Shown piece after piece: positions 1 through 11,400 of a stretch of 64,000 bases of DNA. Within the stretch, counting starts at the first letter, position 1, and each line of letters begins with the position of its first letter. The position numbers and the translations under genes were made by a program. The notes beneath the pieces were generated by a model that did no database searches, was not told the origin of the DNA, and saw nothing but the letters and a program-made list of their open reading frames with translations. This DNA is from Triatoma infestans (Eukaryota; Arthropoda; Insecta; Hemiptera; Reduviidae), in the NCBI GenBank assembly GCA_011037195.1, contig JAAEAF010000223.1:62001-126000 (forward strand). Direction: 5' to 3'.

Positions 1-330
1 GTCCATAATATTATTCAGAATAAGCTGCAGTACAAGAAAACTTGTGCGAGATGGGTTCCAAGATAACTTATGGACGCCCACAAAGAAACCCGGTTTTTAA
101 ATCAGTCAACAGTTGAAAGAATGATGTTTAATTGAAAAATGAATTTGTTTGTACCCCTTAAAGCGCCTCTACTTGGGAAACATTTTCAATCCAAATGAAG
201 AAGTTAAAAATCAAGTGCAAAAATGGCTTCGAGATCAACCCAAAGAATTTTATGCCAGAGGCATACACAAATTAGAAGAACGATGGGACAAGTGTATAAA
301 TGTTGCTGGGGACTATATTGAAAAGTAGCC
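1..330 (+). mobile_element. mariner transposase relic (ends joined, core lost)
   Basis: The stretch near 45-60 reads CARWVPR, typical of the mariner linker region before the first catalytic Asp. The stretch at about 200-327 reads RDQPKEFYARGIHKLEERW followed by DKCINVAGDYIEK and a stop, which is the usual mariner C-terminus. The roughly 200 residues that carry the DD34D catalytic triad are missing between them, and several stops and frame changes interrupt the rest. It is a dead, internally deleted copy that begins before the window. The family call rests on the C-terminal motif and is fairly secure; the terminal inverted repeat is not resolved. Confidence 0.75.
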
Positions 331-728
331 AAAGTTTTGTATTGATTAAATAAATCGTTTTTGAGCTATAGCGATTTGTCTGTCTCGTTACTTATTGAAT
401 GATCCTTTATAAATTTGAAAATAGAGACGCATTGATCCTTCCTCCATATGACGAAATTTACCTATTAATTCATGGAAAATATAACAGTTAATGAAATTTT
501 GATCACTTATTTGACCCTCTGCTTTTCATTCACCCACAACAATACTGGCTTGTGTCAGTTTAACCGTCACAGAAGCCCTAGAATCTTCTAACTCAATTTA
601 CACTGTTTTTATCAGTAACAGTTAAAAATAACCTATTGGTTTATACACTCAGCTACAAAAAAAAAAAAAAAAAAAAAAAAATTAGACGCTTAGTTTTTTC
701 ACTTATAAATAACATTTCTTTCAAACTT
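331..728. other. non-coding AT-rich spacer
   Basis: I see no gene here. It holds the probable mariner 3' flank and a 20-odd-base A tract near 657-680. Confidence 0.6.
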
Positions 729-830
729 CTATTATTATTTCCTCTTACTTTCAGTAATAAGAGGAGGTATTGCGATCGTGCCAGATTTTCAAAATTGGGT
801 TTTTACCGGAAATACATGTCTCACTTTTTA
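729..830 (+). repeat. REP-A 5' fragment
   Basis: This matches the first 100 bases of REP-A: a hairpin built from CCTCTTAC and its complement, then an ATCGTGCCAGATTTTC-type stretch and ACCGGAAATA. It stops before the internal repeats. A full copy follows 60 bases later in the same orientation. Confidence 0.65.
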
Positions 831-892
831 TTTACATGTCTTAATAGTTATTCATTTTCCGTAAGTCTAAAGCCTCTTATTTTTTTTTTTTT

Positions 893-1846
893 ACTTTCTC
901 TTACTCCTAGTAAGGGGAAGTATTGTAATCGTGTCAAATTTTCGATATCGAATTTTCAACGGAAATATCCTTTTTGAGGTCCCCTAAATCCAAAAAAGTT
1001 TTTTTTAGCAAATGGTCTGTGTGTGTGTGTGTATGTGAACAGCATAGCTCAAAAACGAAAAACCATAGAAAGTTGAACTTGACCGTTTAGGTATCAGCAT
1101 AGGATCTGAACTGTACGTTATCTGTCAAAATCCTTAACCAAAAGTACCACTTTACTAGTTGTTTTTTTTACTTTTTTTGCGTTTTTCTCAAAAATGGCTC
1201 CCACGGTTTTCTTCAAACTTAGTGTGTCAACTGCACATACAAAGAGCTACAACTTTTATTTGAAACATTTCTCGGAAAATTCAATTAAAGGGACTTTTGG
1301 GGTGGAAGGGGGAATTAGGTTTTCATCTAAAGTGCTATTTCAGTTTATTAACAATTCTGCTGCCAACTAGATATGTTAATTAGAATTAAATATGTTGTTG
1401 AAATTCCGAGATTGAAAAAATTGGATAACCGAAAGAGCCTTTACTTTAACATTTTTACTAAATGATTTTTTTCACTTTTTCGCGATTTTCTCAAAAATGG
1501 CTGGGACGATTTTCTTGAAACTTTATATATAAACTAAATATACAAAGATCTACAACTTTTATTTAAACATTTCTCTAGAAAAATTCATTTAAGGGCACTT
1601 TTGCGGGGAGGGGTGGGGTTATATTTTTCTACAAGTCCAATGTACAATTCTAACATCCAAATAAGTTAATTAGAAATAAATAGATGGCCAAAATTCCGAG
1701 TTTCACGAAGATTAGTAAACCGGAAGTACGCTTTTACTGAACAGTTTTCGACAAATCTCATTAAATTTGGTACACTAACTATAAAATTTGACAATTATAA
1801 TTTTGAGAACTGGAGGAAAGAAGTTGTGTGAGTGTTTCACACCAGA
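893..1846 (+). repeat. REP-A, near full-length copy
   Basis: It starts with CTTTCTCTTACTCC plus a hairpin and ends with GTTGTGTGAGTGTTTCACAC followed by CAGAT and a T run. Inside, a roughly 300-base unit is repeated head to tail. The marker CTCAAAAATGGCT occurs near 1187 and 1489, and the phrase CTACAACTTTTATTT follows in both units. There is no open frame of note. Compare the best copy at 36835-37890. Confidence 0.8.
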
Positions 1847-2035
1847 TTTTTTTTTTTTGTTTATATAGAAATTAGTCTGCGAATGTGTGTTTGTTTTGTG
1901 GTCGGCATCACTCAAAAACGGTATATGGTGTCAGATGCGGTGGTAGTACCTAATTGGAATATCAAATTTGAGGATATTCTGTTAACACACACACAATTCA
2001 TAAAAATCCTGCGACTTAACAGATTTTTTGTAAAG
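1700..2035 (+). repeat. duplicated segment (pair with 5740-6092)
   Basis: The REP-A 3' end and about 180 bases beyond it, including AGAAATTAGTCTGCGAATGT and the phrase TGGTCGGCATCACTC, recur almost unchanged at 5740-6092. The shared flank beyond the REP-A terminus means either a local duplication or a longer REP-A subfamily. Confidence 0.75.
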
Positions 2036-2802
2036 AACCTCAAAGTGAGTGAGAAAGGCATCTGGTGAATATTAGGCGTGCTGTATAGTCTGTTTTAGCA
2101 GATTTTTGGGATGCGATTATTTTCACTCACTTAAAAATTTGAAACTCCAAATTGAACCCTTACGAAATATAGATTGATTTTGTTTGTTGTTTTTTTTCCA
2201 AAAATTTTATTTTTGAGAAGTTCTAAAAAGCAGATTTATGCTTACTTCTATAAATGGCAATTCAGGAGAAGATACTTTGTGGTGAGAGAAAATGGAACTA
2301 AGTAATTCCATTAAGTAATTTTAAGAAATTCTGTCCTCAGAACTGTTTAGGTTATGTCGTAGGTGTAAGCGTCCAGTGTTTCTTCTTGCTGTCTGCTTTA
2401 TGCGAACAAATACGTGCTTAATTATGGTTTCGTCGGTGTGGTCTTGCAACTTTTTCACGTTTGTGCTTCCAGGGAAGCGAGAATAGAAAGCAGCTTCCAA
2501 AACAAATTTTTCCGCGTTTGTTTAGTCGCGATCGTTTTAGCATAATGTTCACATCAGCGACTATAATTTCTGAAGAAATAATTGCAATAAATTCAATATT
2601 CCATGACTTATCTTAAACTCAATGACATAAAAAGTTTTTTTCCACAGATATTAGGTTCTAAAACTTATTAATACTGTATAAACAAGTGCGGTAGAATAAC
2701 CTCTACTATATAATAGAATGTAACATTCTGCAATATTCAAATAAAAATTATTAGGATCAGCTTCCAGCTTATAGAGTCAGTCGTGTTATTTTGCTCGTAT
2801 TC
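2036..2802. other. intergenic spacer
   Basis: I see no gene, RNA or recognisable element here, only AT-rich sequence with short T runs. Confidence 0.5.
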
Positions 2803-3147
2803 TCCGGGTAAAATCATTTAAGGAGGCTTTTGGGTGTGGGATAGGGGTTATGTTTTCGTCTAAAGTGCTATCCATAGTTAATTATACAATTCTAACATCC
2901 AAACAAAATTAATTACAAAAAAAATAGATTGCCAAAATTCTGAGTTTCAAAAAAAAAAAAATTAATAAAACCGGAAGTGTGGTTTTACTGAAAAGTTTTT
3001 TTTCAGTTTTTGCGATTTTCTCCATAAAAATGCTGACGAGTTTCATTAAATTTATTATACAAACTATAAAAATTTGTCTGTTACAATTTTGTAAACTGCA
3101 GTAAGAGAAAGTTGTGTGAGTGCTTCATACCAGATTTTTTTTTTCTT
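2803..3147 (+). repeat. REP-A 3' portion
   Basis: This matches the last third of REP-A, from the TTTAAGGAGGCTTTTGG-like G-rich stretch to GTAAGAGAAAGTTGTGTGAG and a T-tailed CCAGAT end. The hairpin has mutated (TGCTTCATACC). Confidence 0.7.
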
Positions 3148-3179
3148 TAACTAGCACATATATCAACAACATAAAAATA

Positions 3180-3536
3180 CCTACGATCTATTATTTGTAA
3201 CTTTTCTAGGAAAATTTATATAAGAAATCTGTGGGGAGGAGGTGACGTTAGGCATTCCTATGAAGTGCCATTTCAGTTTATTATAAGATTTTATTGCCTA
3301 TATAATATTAATAAGAATTTAATGTGTTAACAAAATTCCGAGTTAGAAGTAAACGGATTACCGGTAATGCAATTTTTTTCCCTAAATATATCACGGATGA
3401 ATATAGTATGTACGTTTTCAGTTATAATTATGTGTGAAATTTGTAACTGGGTAATAAATACCTTTAAAAATATAAATATATCAGAACTTTGTAAATTAAG
3501 TAAGAGAAAGTCGTGTGTTTCATACTAGATTTTTTT
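3180..3536 (+). repeat. REP-A 3' portion, diverged
   Basis: A second, more diverged tail copy ends in GTAAGAGAAAGTCGTGTG, TTTCATACTAGAT and T7. It sits directly after the previous copy in the same orientation. Confidence 0.6.
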
Positions 3537-3716
3537 GAAACTAGCAATAGACTTATATGCATTTCTGCATTAATAAATCTGGTCAGCAGAAAATTAAAAA
3601 TTAACAAAACAAAAACACAAATGATTTTTTTTTAAAAAAAAAAAAAAACCTTTTGAAAGAGAAAGCCCTAATGTGTTGTAGATTTTGTGGGATGTATTAT
3701 TTTAGACAATGTTAAA

Positions 3717-3738
3717 TGACGTCATCGGCGCATGCGTA
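3717..3738 (+). promoter_or_regulatory. candidate HspB8 promoter sites: CRE and NRF1/Ewg-like
   Basis: A perfect palindromic CRE, TGACGTCA, lies at 3717-3724. It is followed by GGCGCATGCGTA at 3727-3738, which is close to the NRF1/Ewg consensus. Both lie about 240 bases upstream of the HspB8 start codon in an otherwise AT-rich region. A weak TATA-like CTATTTAAA follows at about 3769. I see no convincing array of heat-shock elements. The assignment as promoter is inferred from position and motifs. Confidence 0.45.
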
Positions 3739-3960
3739 AATAGGCTTGGCTCCCACCAACATAAACTTCTATTTAAATCTTTAGAGGTGACCTTTTAGAA
3801 CAGTAGGATTGTGAGATCGGTGCAGCGAATTAGGGAGAAGAAAAGTAGGAAAGTTAACTTTCAAAAATTAATATACAAATACATTTTTGTGCGTGATTTT
3901 TATATATTTAAAAAAAAAAATTCAATTTTATTTTTTTTAAATCTTTGAATTATTAAATTA

Positions 3961-4145
3961 ATGGCTGACAGTGGGGTTAAAAGAAATATCCCCATAAAAT
4001 TGGGTGACTTCAGCGTTATTGATACAGAATTCAGTAATATTAGAGAGCGTTTTGATGCTGAAATGAGAAAAATGGAAGATGAAATGACAAAGTTTCGTTC
4101 TGAATTAATGAATCGGGAATCAAATTTTTTCAAGACTACAACTAG
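3961..4145 (+). CDS. HspB8: HspB8 exon 1
   Basis: It encodes residues 1-61 plus two bases of codon 62. The donor is AG|GTAAGA. The Glu/Lys/Met-rich stretch RERFDAEMRKMEDEM predicts a helix, as in fly HspB8. Confidence 0.9.
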
Positions 4146-5410
4146 GTAAGATTTTAAATTATTGTTTTTTTATTTTAATATTACTGGCTTTATTATTGAG
4201 GGGCCCTATGGTTTGGGTGTGGTATGGGTGACCTTAGGAATTGTAGCTTGTTTGTTTTTATATAAAGAACTATTATATCATTGTAACTAAAAAAATGAGT
4301 ATTTTATAAAAGGAAGATAATTGAAATGATCTCACCGTATTTCTGAATAACCATTACGCTTATATGAAATTTGACAAAGTGCTTCAGTTCAATTTGCAAG
4401 CCAATTGAATCTATTTTTGCTTTTAACCCGAAAAAAAAAAAACCTTTTAGCCTTAACCTATTTTAAAATTTGCTTTTTCCATTTTATTAACACAAAATTC
4501 ATACTTTTATTTTGTTTTATTTTAATAGAAAAATCCCCTTTAAACCGGCATTTTATATATAAATATAAGGAATCTTGGTGAACAATTTGTGGTATTTGCC
4601 AGGTTAAAAATGTGAAATTTTAGCCTAAATGGCTTATTGCCAAATATTGCACAAAACGTTTTTTGTAAAAAAAAAAAATAATTTTCTAACAATGAGTTTA
4701 CCCCCCTGTTTTGGTTACTCTAAGAATTTTTGTTCTCTCTCTTATTAAAAAAAATAAAATAAAATAAAAATTAGCTTAAATATTAATTTCACACTGAAAA
4801 CTCATTTTAAATTTGAATGCTAACCAATGGATCTTGGTCATCCTCACGAGAATCGAGGTAATTTTTGTGGTATTGTAGTTATTGCATCCCCAATTTTTTT
4901 TTGTTTTATATATTTATTGTACTTTTTATGTATTCTGAATGTTTTATAAATGTTAGAGAAATGTTTTTTTTTTATGTGATAAATTGTTAAAATATTTTCG
5001 TAACCAAAATTTTTTTTGTTATCAATTTTAGCTTCAAATTTTATTATTTCCTTGTAATATATAAAACCATTATTCTTTATTTTGCTGGACTATGCCCTGT
5101 AGTTATTCTTTCATTTATTCATTACTTTCTTTTACTGTGTTTAATTTTCGAATTATGTATGTATGTATTGTATATGAATCAATTTGAGAACAGCATACCT
5201 TTAATAGAATACAGCACAAAGTACAAATTTGTTATTTTTGATACAGGAAGGTTACATTGAAATTACTTAACCGGTAATACTAGGTTTATTGAGAGCATTT
5301 TTACATTATCTTACTATTTACGATCGTGTTAAATTTTTGAAATGTAAGTTTTCACCGGAAATATCCGTTTTGAGGTCCCCTGAGACAAAAGAAGTGGTTT
5401 TTATCAAATG

Positions 5411-5448
<38 letters not shown>

Positions 5449-8400
5449 ATGTATGTATGTATGTATGTATACCGTAAACCGTATATGTAATACCGTATAT
5501 GATGGTAGTACCGTAAATGTATATGTAAACCGTAGAAAGTTGAAACTTGATATTACGTTTAGGTATCACCATGGATCTGACAGTACGTTATCTGTCAAAA
5601 TTCCTCAACCCGAAGTCACCCACGTTTATAGTTTTTTTTTTGCGATTTTCTCAAAAATGGTTCCTACGATTTTGTTTAAAATTCATGCAAAGTTGATTCA
5701 ACAATTCTATCATCCAAACAAAATTAATTAGAAATAAATAGATGGCCAAAATTTCGAGTTGTAAGAAAATTAATAAACTGAAAGTACGCTTTTACTGAAC
5801 AGTTTTTTCAGTTTTCGACGAATTTCGTTAAATTTGGTACACAAACTATGAAATTTGTCAATTATAATTTGAGAACAGGAGTAAGAGAAAGTTGTGTGAG
5901 TGTTTCACACCAGATTTTTTTTTTTTTTTTATATAGAAATTAGTCTGCGAATGTGTGTTTGTTTTGTGGTCGGCATCACTCAAAAACGGTATATGGTGTC
6001 AGATGGGTAGTATCTAAATGGAATATCAAATTTGAGGATATTCTGTTAACACACACACAATTCATAAAAATCCTGCGACTTAACAGATTTTTTTTTCAGT
6101 TCTTCGTGATTTTTTTTTAAAAACGGCTTCAAACATCGTTCGTTTGTGAGCAGAGACCATGCCCTACTATCCAAAGCCCATATAGCTACCCTACCCAAAG
6201 AGAAACAACAGCAAACCGGATCTAGACCAAAAATCCACACCCGGGTCTATCTCATCCCATGATTCACCGCAGTCTAAACAAATCGGACCATAACCTTGAA
6301 GTGAAATAGCCTAAAATCTTCCAGAGATATTCTGTTCGGAACAAAGATCCTGAACGTAATTTCCTCACAACCCAAGCAATCTGTTATAATAAGGTTGATG
6401 GGTTGTTCTTAATTTGTTTCAAAAACTCTACAAAAGGGGCCTGGCATGAATGAGCCCCACATTACGTCCAGTGTCTCTCTAAACCACAAATTCATCAGTA
6501 AGGGATCCAATCAGTTAGATGCTGAGGGAGAGCATTTTAGACTGCCGACATCCCACTGAGCTCATCCACAGGGAATCTTGATAGACTGTGCCTAAAGACA
6601 TGCACCAACAGCAGGCTCGGGACCAGTGAAAGGGAGCCTGAGGTGCCGAATTTGCCAAACCTATCCACTTCCTCATTCCCAAAAATTCCCATATGACCTG
6701 ATACACTGGCTGTCCTTCCAGATCCTTAAAGGATTCTTTCTTTAGTTGTTGTGGTTGGTTCCGCAGAGCTGGAGCTATCAATCTGCACCAGTACCGCACT
6801 GCACACACTACCGCACCAAACACAGACTGTACCACCACATTAAACACAGAAGATTTCGGGTAAGAGCCATCAACCGGTAGGTAGTGCGGACGTGTTTCGT
6901 GATTTTCTCTCAAATGGCTCCGACAATTTTTTTAAAACTTGGTATACTATTTACACACATAAGTACTTACTTATCACTTTTATTTGAAACATTATCTTAG
7001 GAAAATTTATTTTTTTGATGGGGGGTTCTGGTGGAATAGTTAGTATTAGACATTAGAACACACATTAGGAGCATTGATAGAATTACAAAAAGTTTTAGAA
7101 AATCGGTTTAACGAAAGTGTAGTTTTTAACAGAATAAGGTTTTTTTTTTGTTAGATTTCTAGGCATGCTGCATAGATAGATAGAAACGTATCATTTTTAT
7201 TTGAAACATTTTTCTGAAAAAAAATTGTTTTTACAGTTGTATTGGTGATCTGTTAGTTTAAATTTAAACACAAGCTTGGTTTTTACATTAAAATTAGGGT
7301 AAGAGAAAGTCCTGTGTGTGTGTGTGTGTGTGTGTTGTGTGTTTTTCACATCAGATTAATTTTGTATGTATTATATATTATGTAGCTTTATTACTATAAT
7401 TTGAAACTATAATAAACTTTTTTGCAAATATTTAAAAAAGAATAAAGCCTAGATTTAAGAAAATTTGTGATTTGATCGTCAGTTGAGGTGAGGTGCATGA
7501 ATAAAAGTCTTTTAAGTTTTGTTTTTAATTAAATTATACTAAACATCATATTAGTAGTAAATAAAAACAACCTTTGGTACCCTAGTATGATGTGAAATAG
7601 TATTAAATGATGTAACAGGTTATTAATTCTCAGAAATAATTAACAGAACCCTAGATTTTCATTGGCATTATAAAATGTTTTCTCTTTTCTTTAAGCTGAA
7701 ACTCTTTACTTCTCTCTTTACTCCTAGTAAAGAGAGAAGTATTGTGATCATGTTAAATTTTCGATTGAGTTTTCAAAGGGAAATATACGTTTTGAGGTCC
7801 CTCTGAGTCCAAAAAAAATGTGTTTTTTTTTTTTTTTAAATTTAGTCTCTGTCGTAGAAACTTCAAAACTTTTGATATATATTCCATTTAGGTATCATAC
7901 CATGAGATCCGACAGTAAGATGTCTGTATCGTCAAAATTCTTTAACCGGCAGTATTTATTACTTTTTACTATTAATGGATTTTTCTTGAAAATGGTTCCA
8001 ACTATTTTCTTTTAAATTTAGCAACTGTCAACTAATACATATAAAGAGCCTACAACTTTTTTGTTTTGAAACATTTTTCTTGGGCAAAGTCGGGGTGGTT
8101 TTAGGGTTAGGGTGGGGTTGTGTTTTCCTTATAAAGTGTTATTTTAGTTTCATTTTATCATCTACAATGAAATATGGTGACAAAATTTTCAAATTTATTG
8201 AATAAAACTTTTTCACCGGAAGTGTTAATTTACTATACATTTTCAGTTTTCTTTAATTTTTTTTTTTTTTTTTTAATAAAAACCCGACGGTTAAACACTA
8301 ATTAGAATTAAGTGGGGGAAAAAATTTGACATTTTAGTCAAATTGCAGTATGAGAAAATCGTTTTGAGTGTTTCACACCAGATTTTTTTTTTTTTTACTT

Positions 8401-11400
8401 TTTCTTACAGCTGTAAGAGGAAGCAAAAAAAAAAAAACAAAGCTTAGTACGAAAATCTGGTGTGAAACACTCACACAAACTTTCTCTTATCACAAGGTTT
8501 ACCATTATATTTTAAAATTGATAAATTCAAACTTATAATCTTTAACTAAATGTTTTTGCTTGTCTTTAATTTTATATCATATTATGGAGAGAATTTAAGG
8601 TCTCTGTAGATTCATATGAAACAGAGACACAAATTTAAATGAAATCCATCGGTTGTATTTTTATGGATAAAATTGTATAAAACTGTAATAACTGTTCAAT
8701 ACAATCATCTTCTTCTTCTTCCTGTAGCACTACGGCCCTTGAAGGACCTTGGCTTCCTGCAGCAGATGGTTCCAGACGTCCCTGTCCATAACCTTCCTTC
8801 TCCATTGCCTTACTTTCATGTATCGGAGATCGGACTCTACATCCTGCAACCATCGCAGTCGGGGCCTCCCCCTTGGTCTTCCGCCACCCGGGTGCCCTTC
8901 ATATGATTTCCACGGCGCTCTTTCTCTTTCCATTCTGTGGAGGTGACCTAACCATCGCAATCTCCCCAGCTTTACTACCGTGACTAAATCATCCTCCTTA
9001 AAGAGCTGCTTCAGCTCAGCGTTCTTTCGGCACCGATAGACGCCGTTTTCCATTGCTGGCCCGTATATATATCTTAGCACTTTCCTTTCCCAGCAGTTGA
9101 GTTTGTTTTCGTCGGCTACCGTCAATGTCCAAGTCTCAGAACCATACATAACGATTGGCCTGAGGATGGTCTTGTATATGGCAACTTTAGCTGTCCTGGA
9201 GACATGCTTATTACGGAGCGTCGATCTTAGCGCCCCCAGGCATCTATTTCCGGCTAAAATTCTACTTCTAATGTCATTGCTGACCTCATTTTTGGCCGTA
9301 AGGGTTGCTCCTAAATATTTAAATTCCCTTACCCCTTCAAAACGGTACGGCTCGACTTGAAGTTCTCGGAAATTCCTTTGTCTTTTAGTAGTTACCATAT
9401 ATTTCGTTTTCCCTTCATTGACGCAAAGCCCGAAAATAGCAGCTCCTTCCTCTAGCTCACGGAATGCAGTTTTTAGAGCCGCAGCAGATCTTGCAATAAG
9501 TACTACATCATCTGCGTAGGCTAAGTAGTGGGTCATGCGGTTGTATATGGTGCCTCCAGGATTGAATGTTATTTTCCTTATTGCCATTTCCAGCACCAGG
9601 TTAAAGAGGATGGGTGATATTGGGTCTCCTTGTCTTAGACCAGTGTTTACTGGGAATTCTTGGGACACATTGCCTTGCACCAACACTTTAGCTACGGTGT
9701 TAGTTAGGGTCATATTCACCAGTCTAATCACTTTTGCAGGCACTTGCAGGAATTTTAGACATCTAATAAGCCCTATATGTGAAATGGTGTCATAAGCCAT
9801 TTTGAAATCCACGTAAAGCTGGTGAAGATCTAGATTATTTTCATAAAATTTTTCCAACACCGCTCTCATAGTGAAGATGTGTTGACCTTCCTTTTCGGAA
9901 ACCGCACTGGTAGTCTCCAAGCACGCTTTCTGCTACATTTGTTACTCTTCCCATGATGAGAATCGCCAGAATTTTGTAAACAGTGCTCAGCAGCGAAATT
10001 CCTCGAAAATTAGAGCACTTTAATCTGCTGCCTTTTTTGTGTATAGGGCATATTATTGCTGTGGCCCAGTCTTTTGGCATCTCTTCCCGCAACCACACAT
10101 CCAAAACCAATTCGTAGACTTCTTTCTTAAGAAGCTCTCCTCCATGTTTTATCATCTCTACACAAATGCCGTCTTCTCCGGGCGACTTATTATCTTTCAT
10201 AGCATTCAGCACGTCATCGAAGTCTTCTCTCGAAGGGGGTTCTGCATCATCATCGGAGGAAATCTGCTCTTGATAATCGTTCGTCGCAGTACTGCTGCTA
10301 TTTAAAACATCCCTAAAATATTCCCAATACAATACAATCATGTTTCCCGATTTTAATCGATTTTTTTTTTTTTTTTTGAAACTGGGAATTTTGGCAACAT
10401 ATTTATTTCTATTTAATTTTATTTAGATGATAGAATGGTATAATAAATTGAAATAGCATTTTAGAGAAAAACCTAACCTATCACTCCCACCAAGTTGCCC
10501 TTAAATGAATTTTCCCTAAGAAATTAAAAGTTGTACCCCTTGATATGCTAAATGTAAAAAAAAAAAAAAAAAAAACCTCAGCAAACCTCAAAACGTGTGA
10601 TTTCCGGTGAAAAAACTCGATATCGAAAAGTTGATATGATTGCAAATATGTACTTCCTTTTGCAGTCTAGTATGAAACATCAACAGGACTATCAAATGCA
10701 ATGGCAACCTCTTATTGCCCATAAATATAGATGTAATAAGGAGGGGAAGGGCCAACTTACTAAAACCGAAGCAAGTATTGGGTCACGCTAGTAACGTAAA
10801 ACCCCAACCCCATGTTTTTGAAATTTAAAGCCATGATTTCCGCAAAACTATTTAAAAAATCATCTATTTGGGGGGGAGGGATAAAAGTGGTAGGTTAATA
10901 ACAATAATAATACTTAATTTACAAAGTACAAAATGAAATTCAAAAGTATTCTACAGCATGGATATCATTACAAACCATAAATGAAAAAAAATCATATATA
11001 TATCTATATTATTACAGGTACAGAGGAAACTAAAATAATAAAAATACTAAAATAAAACTAAAAATTACTAAAATAATAACGAAGTAAGAACTAAAGAAAA
11101 AGCAAAAAAGAATAATAATATAAAACTGTGCAGATAAATCGTACACTCAGAAGGAATAGACAAGAAATTACAAAAATATCATTAGATTAATTACTACTCA
11201 ATAGCACTGCTAAAAATTGAAATATTGAATCAGTACATAGCGATACTGCCATGCGTGGTGGCGTATATATTTTATTAAAGAAAAAGGAGAAGAATTATTA
11301 AGAAAAAATAAAAGCTGAGGGCTTGGTGAGGAAACGACAATTCAGCCAGAGAAGACGAATTTCGGATAGAATGGGACATACAGCCACAAAATGAAATACA

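Noticed and set aside
636..977. 113-codon plus-strand frame rich in Lys, Phe and Leu
   Set aside because: It runs through A and T homopolymers and two REP-A 5' ends; it is a repeat artefact.
5289..5731. Three overlapping Tyr/Val/Cys-rich frames
   Set aside because: They come from the (GT)n(ATGT)n microsatellite in REP-A.
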